In this document: positions 56,265 through 64,000 of the stretch, one piece after another
How the letters are laid out: every line of letters begins with the position of its first letter
Position numbering within the stretch: position 1 is the first letter of the stretch
NCBI RefSeq assembly: GCF_029633865.1
Contig: NC_079219.1
Span: 54,724,013-54,788,012 of the forward strand
DNA from: Lampris incognitus
Taxonomy: Eukaryota; Chordata; Actinopteri; Lampriformes; Lampridae
Length of the DNA: 64,000 nucleotides
Reading direction: 5' to 3'
The notes under the pieces: generated by a model
Databases searched by the model: none
Seen by the model: only the letters and a program-made list of their open reading frames with translations
Told to the model about the DNA's origin: nothing
Position numbers and translations under genes: made by a program

Positions 56265-57485
56265 CACTCACTGGCCACTTTATTAGGTACACCTTGCTAG
56301 TACCGGGTTGGACCCCCTTTTGCCTTCAGAACTGCCTTAATCCTTCGTGGCATAGATTCAACAAGGTACTGGAAACATTCCTCAGAGAGTTTGGTCCATA
56401 TTGACATGATAGCATCACGCAGTTGCTGCAGATTTGTCGGCTGCACATCCATGATGCGAATCTCCCGGTCCACCACATCCCAAAGGTGCTCTATTGGATT
56501 GAGATCTGGTAACTGTGGAGGCCATTTGAGTACAGTGAACTCATTGTCATGTTCAAGAAACCAACTCTGAGATTATTCGAGCTTTATGACATGGCGCGTT
56601 ATCCTGCTGGAAGTAGCCATCAGAAGATGGGAACACTGTGGTCATAAAGGGATGGACATGGTCAGCAACAATACTCAGGTAGACTGTGGCGTTGACACGA
56701 TGCTCAATTGGTACTAAGGGGCCCAAAGTGTGCCAAGAAAATATCCCCCACACCATTACACCACCACCACCAGCCTGAACCGTTGATACAAGGCAGGATG
56801 GATCCATGCTTTCATGTTGTTGACGCCAAATTCTGACCCTACCATCCGAATGTCGCAGCAGAAATCGAGACTCATCAGACCAGGCAACGTTTTTCCAATC
56901 TTCTATTGTCCAATTTTGGTGAGCCTGTGCGAATTGTAGCCTCAGTTTCCTGTTCTTAGCTGACAGGAGTGGCACCCGGTGTGGTCTTCTGCTGCTGTAG
57001 CCCATCTGCCTCAAGGTTCGACGTGTTGTGCGTTCAGAGATGCTCTTCTGCATACCTCGGTTGTAATGAGTGGTTATTTGAGTTACTGTTGCCTTTCTGT
57101 CAGCTCGAACCAGTCTGGCCATTCTCCTCTGACCTCTGGCATCAACAAGGCATTTTCGCCCACAGAACTGCCGCTCACTGGATATTTTCTCTTTTTCGGA
57201 CCATTCTCTGTAAACCCTAGAGATGGTTGTGCGTGAAAATCCCAGTAGATCAGCAGTTTTTGAAATACTCAGACCAGCCCGTCTGGCACCAACAACCGTG
57301 CCACGTTCAAAGTCACTTAAATCACCTTTCTTCCCCATTCTGATGCTCGGTTTGAACTGCAGCAGATCGTCTTGACCATGTCTACATGCCTAAATGCATT
57401 GAGTTGCTGCCATGTGATTGGCTGATTAGAAATTTGCGTTAACGAGCAGTTGGACAGGTGTGCCTAATAAAGTGGCCGGTGAGTG
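56265..57485 (-). mobile_element. Tc1/mariner-type transposon, 1.2 kb, nearly intact
   Basis: Inverted ends cactcactggccactttatt (left) and aataaagtggccggtgagtg (right) with TA at both borders. It carries a single transposase gene on the minus strand. Confidence 0.93.
56310..57338 (-). pseudogene. Tc1-type DDE transposase, one frameshift
   Basis: Starts MGKKGDLSDFERGTVVGARR. It has a helix-turn-helix pair (SISKTADLLGFSRTTISRVY), then [10 protein letters not shown] (first Asp), YFQQDNAPCHKARI (second Asp) and, in the next frame, LPDLNPIEHLWD (Glu). One extra base near 56560 after ARIISE shifts the frame and gives an early stop. Beyond it the frame is open to the normal end GGPTRY. Cut-and-paste at TA sites is the family role. 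Confidence 0.92.
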
Positions 57486-57641
57486 TATGTGTTAGTTTGG
57501 ATCTTCTTGTACTTGTGTTCTTGTAGTTTGTGGATATGTGTCTTTGTGTTGCACTGCTGTGGGCTGGGGGACACGATGTTTCGTTTCATTTCATGTGCGC
57601 AAGTGCATGAAATGAAATGAAAAAATGTTTCTGATTCTGAA

Positions 57642-58966
57642 AGTGAAAGGATTTCTAAGGAATGGAGAAGCAGCATACTGGTACCGATTTTCAAGAATAA
57701 GGGTGGTGCAGAACTGTAGCAACTACAGAGGTATAAAGTTGATCAGGAACAGCATGAAGATATGGGAAAGAGTAATAGAAGCTAGGTTAAGAGCAGAGGT
57801 GACAATTAGCGAGCAGCAGTATGGTTTCATGCCAGGAAAGAGCACCACAGATGTGATGTTTGATTTGAGAATGTCGATGAAGAAGTATAGAGAAGGTCAG
57901 AAGGAGTTTCAACATTGTTTCTTTATAGATTTAGAGAAAGTGCCAAGAGAGGAGGTGTGGTATTATATGAGGGAGTCGGGAGTTGCAGAGAAGTATGTAG
58001 GAGTGGTGCAGGATATGTATGAGGGCAGTTGGACAGTGGTGAGGTGTGCAGTAGGAATGACAGATGGGTTCAAGGTGGAGGTGGGATTACATCAAGGATC
58101 GGATCGGCTCTGAGCCCTTTCTTGTTCGCAATGGTGATGGACAGGTTGATGGATGAGATCAGGCAGGAGTTTCAGTGGACTATGATGTTCGCGGATGACA
58201 TTGTGATGTGTAGCGAGAGTAGGGTGTAGGTTAAGGAGAGCTTGGAAAAGTGGAGGTATTCACTGGAGAGAAGAGGAATCTAAGTCAGTAGGAGTGAGAT
58301 GTAATACTATGTGTGAATGAGAGGGAGGACAGTGGAATGGTGAGGATGCAAAGAGGAGAGGTGACGAAGTCGTATGAGTTTAAATACTTGGGGTCAACTG
58401 TTCAAAGTAATGGGGAGTGCGGAAGAAAGGTGAAGAAGCGAGTACAGACAGGGTGGAGTGGGTGGAGAAGAGTGTCGGGAGTGATTTGCAACAGAAGGGT
58501 ACCAAGGGAAGGTTTACAAGATGGTAGTGAGACCAGCTATGTTATATGGTTGGAGACAGTGGCACTGACGAAAAGACAGGAGGTGGAGCTGGAGGTGGCG
58601 GAGTTGAAGATGCTGAGATTTTCATTGGAAGTGACAAAGGAGGACAGGATTAGGAACGAGTATATCAGAGGAACAGCTCAGGTTGGACGGTTTGGAGACA
58701 AAGCAAGAGATGTGAGATTGAGATGGTTTGGACATGTGCAGAGGAGAGATGCTGGGTATACCGGGAGAAGGACGTGAAGATGAAGGACGAAGGATGCTGA
58801 AGATGGGAGCTGCCAGGCAACAGGAAAAGAGGAAGGCCAAAGAGGAGATTTATGGGTGTGGTGAGGGAGAACATGCAGGTGGCTGGCGTGACAGAGGACG
58901 CTGCAGAGGACAAGAAGAGATGGAAATGGATGATCCGCTGTGGCGACCCCTAACAAGAGCAGCCAA

Positions 58967-59002
<36 letters not shown>

Positions 59003-59012
59003 CAGTAGTTGT
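57642..59012 (+). mobile_element. RTE-clade LINE, 3' half (reverse transcriptase)
   Basis: Continues the copy broken at 55612: [63 protein letters not shown] and LRWFGHVQRRDAGYTGR. Contains deletions, for example the AYDRV block. Ends in (AGT)n. Confidence 0.9.
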
Positions 59013-59019
59013 AGCAAAG

Positions 59020-60120
59020 AACATTTGCAAGAACATTCGGTAACTTGTAAACCGGTCAAAATGTGAACATACTGAAGAACCTGTAGAACCTGTTTTAGGA
59101 TAGGTTAAGAACCAAAACCGGAACCTTCACCAACAAATTGAGAACTGTCTGGCAAAGAAAAATTGTAAACTAAAATGTCAATATACTCCATCAGTGGTGT
59201 GTACAGCATACATTCACCTGTCTGTTCAGTCTACAGATACGGTGGAGCGGTACAGCGAACAATGTTTTTACAGCACTGAGATTCTGTTCATTAAGCTTAA
59301 ACCGAGTCCTGACTATGGAGACTTGAGTTGTGAGAGGTACAGGAAAGCCTCTCTCTTCCTGGATGCACGCTGTCTGAAGTAAAAATCAGTCTAGAGCTCT
59401 ACAGACAGTTTCAGGGAACTCCACTGCTGAACTTGACGACTACTGTTGACAGTGATGTGACAGTGGAGTTCAGACTGAAAAACGAGCTGTGTGGCCTTCC
59501 TATCTCAGAGTCTACAACACCAACAGGCTACCATTACAAGATAAGGACTAAGCATTATGAGTTTGACCTAATACTTGATGTCCACTGGCTCTGCGTCTCA
59601 ATGGACCACACCTCCCAAGAGCAAATTTGTTATTCGTAAGGATACAAGAAACCCTATGAAAGGCAACAGTGTTTTGGCACGGTTTCTCCTTTCTTGTTGC
59701 CCTTTTTCTATCTACTCTTCCATCATTAATAACACTTATACATCCAACCTGCACCTTTTCAAATGCCGAGTTTTTCATTTTTTAGGGACAGTTTCCCTAC
59801 TCTTTCAGTGAGGACCAGGAGGCCCATCCATTCATCCATTAATCAATCTGTGTTCGTACCTGTTCCACAACAACAATCCCTAGCCATCTGTTGTTTCTTT
59901 TTGCTAGTCGGGTTTGACTTACTATCGCAGGCGAGCGTCTTAACATGTGCCGGCTTCCCGGAGGTTCACTAAACTGGACCTATGTACAATTAAGACTGCC
60001 CGTTTTGTAAATTAAACATACCTGGGTATAATTCCCATTTGCTGTGGTTTTAACCTAGCTCAGACTTGATGTCCATACTCACATGACAGTGTCATACTTT
60101 GTCTTTATAATACTCTCTCT
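59020..60120. other. slc45a4 3' flank or 3' UTR, no recognised element
   Basis: No splice-linked exon. Two plus-strand frames at 59194-59382 and 59433-59639 resemble nothing I know. This is probably the beginning of the slc45a4 3' UTR on the minus strand at its right side. Confidence 0.45.
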
Positions 60121-60124
60121 ATCA

Positions 60125-60373
60125 TTAAGTCTCAGAAGAGCTGGCCCGACTGGTCCTTCTTCCACTGGTACTTGCCTCTCTGGGCAAACCAACCAATCTG
60201 TGATCCTGTTCTGAAGTGCTGGACTCTCCCTCGGGGTATATGACGAGGAAGCAGGCAGTGAGAAAACCCAGGAAAGAGCCCCCAGAGGCCACCATGGGAA
60301 TGACACGCACGCTGCCTACTGCCTCCACCACAGCTCCCAGGGCTGAGGCAACCAAGATCTGGCTGATGTAAAC
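60125..60373 (-). CDS. slc45a4: slc45a4 terminal coding exon with stop
   Basis: 82 codons plus TAA: VYISQILVASALGAVVEAVG, SVRVIPMVASGGSFLGFLTA, CFLVIYPEGE, then a Ser/Arg-rich tail ending RASSSET. Acceptor tttccag|GTT. No clear poly(A) signal is visible just downstream; the 3' UTR may be long. Confidence 0.93.
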   Translation of the reverse strand, partial: VYISQILVASALGAVVEAVGSVRVIPMVASGGSFLGFLTACFLVIYPEGESSTSEQDHRLVGLPREASTSGRRTSRASSSET

Positions 60374-63300
60374 CTGGAAAGGACACATAATATCACATCA
60401 CACTTCAACATCACTTCAACATAACACTTTGATAGCATGTAGAGTTATAACTGGGAGTTATACTCTATAAGAAATTTTAAAAAAACTAATGCATTTTATT
60501 TATACAGTGCGTTTCAAAATACTCAAACACGCTTTACATATGATAAAATAAACATAAAAGCAACACACCAAAAGTATGAAACACACAACATTAATCACAC
60601 ACTCAAAGAAATTCTGCAGAGGTGAGTTTTGATAAGTGATTTGAATATGGACATATCGGGGTAGGCTCTGATATGTTTGGGGAGAGAGTTCCCAAGGGAG
60701 AGGCAGCAATGGAGAAGGCTCTGTCGCCCCAGGTCCGGTGCACGGTCCTGCGTGGTGGAGACAGGAGGTTGACATCAGAAGAGTGAAGGCTGTGGGAAGG
60801 AGTATGATAGTGGAGCAGGTCAGTGAGGTAGGAGGGGGCCTGATTATAGAGGGATTTTGGACTGAGGAGAAGGACTTTGAATTTGATCCATTGTGGGACA
60901 AGGAGCCAGGGGAGGTTCTGGAGGACAGGGGTGATGTGGTTACGGGAGTGGGTGAGCAGGCGGAAAGCAGAGTTCTGGATGTACTGGAGTTTGTTTAGGA
61001 TTCTGGATGATGAGCCATACAGAAAGCTGCTGCAGTAGTCAACTCTGGATGTGATGAAGGCATGGATCAAGGTCTCAGCAGCAGAAAAGAAGAGTGACGG
61101 GCGGAGACAAGCCATGATTTTTAGGTGGCTAAAGGCAGTTATGGTGATTTGATTGACATGGTCTTCAAAGGAGAGGTTGCTGTCGAAAATGATTCAAAAT
61201 TGCGGATGTGTGGGGAGGGGGACTGCGTAGAGTTAATCGATGGTAAGGCAGAAGTTGTGAGTGGTTTTGGTAAGGGATTTGGGGCCGATGATGATCATGT
61301 CAGATTTATCACAGTTTAACTTGATGAAGTGGGCTTGCATCCATGATTTGATTTCACGTGTTGTTTGTTGTGTTAACGGTGAGGGTAATGATGTCTGTTG
61401 GCAATACGGTCAGGAATGGGAAGAGGTGGAACAGCAATGCAATCATACCACAAGGGGGAGCTGATGTGAGCAAAGGACGCAATCGTCCTGACAGTTTGGG
61501 CAAACGGGAAGAAGAGGGTTGAGGAAGGCACGTGTGTGATGTAAATAGTCGCTCACGTGTAGAGGACGAACCAGCGTGCTGCAAATTAGATGCAAGCATG
61601 CAGCTACCTAGCATGTTCAGGTGAAGGCCGCCTCTTCTATACAGAGAGGAGTGCCCCCAGAACAAGTCAAAGTTATGAATAAAACCATGTTGTGCGCTAT
61701 ACTCATGGACTAGAACCAGGTATTAAGGCTGAGAATCCTGCTAAAATGCCCCACACCGTGACCCAGTGTGGGAATAGAGCCAGAAATAAAATCGGTTTTT
61801 CCACGACTGTTGAAGAGATTAAAAAGATAAATAAAATCACCTTTTATCAGCTTGGATTGCTGACAGGCAGTGTCATTGGAGCTGACATGGACTATTACTT
61901 TCATAATTGTGGGAAATGAGTCAATGCGTCCTGGGAGATTCTCAAGGATGTCAGGGACAGTAGCTCCAGGAAAGCGGCATGTGAACGCATTTACAAAACA
62001 GATGTTTTGGACTATGGAGTCCCCGATGATCAAGGGAGGAGCTGCTGACTGATTGATTGACTGCACTGTCAGGGACAGTCTTGGGAAGGGGGAGAATGCT
62101 GTTGGTCTGAGGAAGTGGCATTGGGACTGGGAGTGACCAACCTGCCTGAACGCCGGGGAGGACAGTGTAGGGGGACCCCGTGCAGGACCCGCGGTGGCAG
62201 CAGCAGCGGGAGGTGTGCTGGCCACCACAGCAGCCGGGGCAGCAGGAGTAGTCCTAGCTGCAGCAGGGGCTGGTTCCAGGTCCAGGTGGGAAGGAGCAAC
62301 CTCGTCCATGGAAACAGCAATGGCCACGGGGGCATCAACAGGGTGAACCATGGCATCAGCCAATAGCATGATAAAACATCTCGAGTTTTATGGGTGGAGG
62401 CGAGGCAGCTTGGGGTCTTTCCATCTTGCCACGTGTGGCTACTGCCTCCGACCAGGTAGCCTGTGAGCCGGGAGAGGAGCAGGAGGCAGACCGGCAACGA
62501 GATGATGGGTCCCAGAGGATGGTGTCAGAGATGGTGTCAGAGATTCATAACAGAGATCGTTTTGGACTATGTGGCTGCGGTGTCAATAAAATCAGATAAA
62601 AGAGGGTCCTTTTTTCTGAGTTCATCTGAGAGCCGTTGGATATCGTCCTTGAGGTTGGTGATGCCATTTATTGCTTTTAGGCAATCCTTGCAAAACTACA
62701 TTAAACTTGTTCATCGATGTTCACAGAAAAGAAAGTGGAAGTTAGCTGTTAGCTCTATCAGCTGATGGATGAGTCCACGTGGTTCTCACCAAGAGTGCAG
62801 AGTCAGTGCAGCAAGCGATGACTGGGGAAGAGTCCATAAAACAGGCAAACCATGAAATCAGCGAGAATAATCCAAAAGGTCTCTATGAGCTGTTAAAAGT
62901 TAAAAAGCAGAACCACAAAAAAAAAAAAAAAAAAAAACAAGCTACAGCAAAACTCACCTGGCAGGATAATATAGCACAGTCAATGCCGAAACCTCTCCGG
63001 GAGTTAGCAGGGCTGTGATGGATGTACTGGGGGTAGAAAAGGTGAATGGTGAGGAGAGGGACACACAAGATCTTTTTTTTTTCAGTAATGGAAGACAGCA
63101 AATTTACTTTACAGAACAGCTAATAGCTAATATCATCGTGTCAATTAGATACACAGTGTGCAGTGTTTTCCTTGTTTTGGGTATTCAAGAACCAAAAATA
63201 TTTACTGCTGATATTGATTTCAGAAAGGGTTTTGCGTCATGACACTCAAAACTTGACTATGATGGTGTGTGTGTGTATGGCTATGTTTTTTTTTGTGTGT

Positions 63301-63856
63301 GTGTGTGTGTGTGTGCATACCTCTTTGATTTCATGGTATTGTCCCAGTAAAGCATAGGGGCAGTAGGATATACTCATGGAGATGATGCCCATGGTACTTA
63401 TCATCACCATAGCAACATAGACATTAGGAAAGATGGCCATGACAGCAGTCCCTAAGAGAGGAAAATGAACTGTTATGGCCATTTACATACTTACATTCCT
63501 TTCTTTTACTCAAAACACATGCTAAGATCATGCACGCACACACAAACACACACGCACACAATGAAAATCTGCAACACTTTAGCCAGCACAGCTACTTTTT
63601 TCTGTTCTATTTTTTCCCTACCTATGGAGAAGCCCAAAGTTCCCACAATGTAGATAACCTTGATGCTCAAGTCAAAATTATCCAGGTACTTCTGCAGGAT
63701 GGCTGTGGGGGGGGGAGAGGGGGGGGTGTTAAAAAAGAAACAAAGGAAAAAAAAAGACTCGCAAATCTAGAGAGAAATAGGTGTGCTGGATCAGATAAAA
63801 AAAAAAAAACATGTAAACTGCAATGGAAGATCCACACTCCAGAGAGCACCCATAAG

Positions 63857-63916
<60 letters not shown>

Positions 63917-64000
63917 TGGGGGATTTCTTACCAGAGCAGACAGCAGCAGTAGCAGCATAGACCACTAGTCCCCAGCAGCCCATCTGGACCCCTTTGTTGT
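60125..64000 (-). CDS. slc45a4: slc45a4, SLC45-family transporter, C-terminal part (5' part outside window)
   Basis: The five last coding exons are listed separately; phases agree and the stop TAA is at 60125-60127. They encode the last transmembrane helices of a 12-helix major facilitator: GCWGLVVYAATAAVCSA, VIYIVGTLGFSIGTAVMAI, VYVAMVMISTMGIISMSISY, then ILVASALGAVVEAV and GGSFLGFLTACFLVIYP. SLC45A4 is preferred over A1-A3 because of PYALLGQYHEIK, SPANSRRGFGIDCAILSCQ and VIPMVAS. The family moves sugars by proton coupling in vitro, and SLC45A4 has recently been linked to polyamine transport (from memory). The protein sits in a membrane with a short Ser-rich cytosolic tail. The last intron is expanded by an L2 LINE. 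Confidence 0.92.
60483..62830 (-). mobile_element. L2-type LINE with GDSL-esterase ORF1, internally deleted
   Basis: Minus strand, in order: a coiled-coil-like piece NLKDDIQRLSDELRKKDPLL (about 62610-62660); ORF1 esterase LIIGDSIVQNICF (Ser block), VIVHVSSNDTACQQ (the family has GTND) and PTLGHGVGHFSRIL (61710-62369), continuing as SLYRRGGLHLNMLG (His block, 61600-61640). Then an abrupt join near 61370 to the RT C-terminus: EIKSWMQAHFIKLN, ETLIHAFITSRVDYCSSFLY, LNKLQYIQNSAFRLLTHSRN. Nearly all of the endonuclease and RT is missing. Confidence 0.82.
62958..63026 (-). CDS. slc45a4: slc45a4 exon
   Basis: 23 codons, YIHHSPANSRRGFGIDCAIL then SCQ, the cytosolic loop before the last helix pair. 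Acceptor tacccccag|TAC, donor CAG|gtgagt. A 20 bp poly-A run (plus strand) lies 19 bp into the intron. Confidence 0.94.
63321..63451 (-). CDS. slc45a4: slc45a4 exon
   Basis: Encodes GTAVMAIFPNVYVAMVMIST, MGIISMSISYCPYALLGQYH and EIKE, two helices joined by a short loop. Acceptor ctcttag|GG. Donor GAG|gtatgc runs directly into a (CA)n array. Confidence 0.94.
63622..63702 (-). CDS. slc45a4: slc45a4 exon
   Basis: Encodes AILQKYLDNFDLSIKVIYIV then GTLGFSI, a loop and the next helix. Acceptor cccacag|CC, donor ATA G|gtaggg. Both phases fit the neighbouring exons. Confidence 0.93.
63860..63914. repeat. (GT)n microsatellite in slc45a4 intron
   Basis: About 27 GT units, 17 bases past a splice donor on the transcript strand. 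A shorter array at 63293-63315 lies against the next donor. Confidence 0.97.
63932..64000 (-). CDS. slc45a4: slc45a4 exon (partial, runs off right edge)
   Basis: Encodes NKGVQMGCWGLVVYAATAAV then CS plus one base, a transmembrane helix. Donor TCT G|gtaaga. A (CA)n array follows 17 bases into the intron (63860-63914). Confidence 0.9.

Larger units (their letters stand above)
55613..57641 (+). mobile_element. LINE with 5' tandem monomers, itself hosting a Tc1 element
   Basis: The insert in the RTE copy has two related units of about 200-280 bp (55740-55895 and 56018-56175; both ctgggagagct ... gtcctg.gggccca). After the transposon it ends with a LINE-like 3' UTR, tgttgcactgctgtgggctg ... tttctgattctga. 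The coding part between is missing. Confidence 0.65.

Noticed and set aside
62115..62497. Gly/Arg-rich plus-strand and Leu-rich minus-strand frames
   Set aside because: Other frames of the Ala/Pro-rich L2 ORF1.
60125..64000. Assignment of the transporter to SLC45A1, A2 or A3
   Set aside because: PYALLGQYHEIK and RRGFGIDCAILSCQ fit SLC45A4 best, and dennd3 is its usual neighbour.

Overview
The window is vertebrate, most likely teleost fish, nuclear DNA. It has short exons (80-260 bp) with GT-AG junctions separated by kilobase introns. It is dense in retrotransposons and DNA transposons of types common in fish, and in CA/GT, GATA and TA microsatellites. I cannot name the species.

Two host genes are present, both on the minus strand. 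dennd3 (DENN domain protein 3, a Rab12 guanine-nucleotide exchange factor) runs from an ATG at 44142 down to the left edge. I placed 19 coding exons (898 codons). Every junction phase agrees and the frame stays open throughout. The exons carry the uDENN/cDENN/dDENN modules, a phospho-regulated linker and the PH-like region. The C-terminal WD40 part lies beyond position 1. A CpG-rich block at 49.38-49.62 kb is the likely promoter and non-coding first exon. slc45a4 (SLC45-family transporter) enters from the right edge. Its last five coding exons (63932-64000, 63622-63702, 63321-63451, 62958-63026, 60125-60373) and stop codon are visible.

Most of the rest is mobile DNA. A tRNA-headed SINE of about 430 bp, called SINE-B here, occurs at least 11 times, three times with clear 13-15 bp target duplications. 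A second tRNA-headed SINE with an L2-like tail, called SINE-A, occurs about seven times. RTE-clade LINEs occur at 9.9-11.9, 33.6-35.3, 38.0-38.3, 40.1-40.5, 45.4-47.2 and 54.1-59.0 kb; the last copy is split by another LINE that itself contains a Tc1-type transposon. There is a Rex3-like LINE at 1.26-2.29 kb, a restriction-endonuclease LINE relic at 6.2-6.8 kb and an L2 element with a GDSL-esterase ORF1 inside an slc45a4 intron. Two Penelope-like elements with GIY-YIG domains are present, one with a hammerhead-ribozyme-like end. DNA transposons include PIF/Harbinger, hAT-like and TTAA-type elements and a 2.3 kb element I cannot classify.

The two genes are separate units; nothing suggests they act together. 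I found no convincing new biochemical system. The observations most worth checking are the ribozyme-like Penelope terminus, a MITE whose empty site is present in the same window, a tRNA-Glu/SINE fusion, the unclassified 2.3 kb element, and microsatellites lying directly against several splice sites of both genes.
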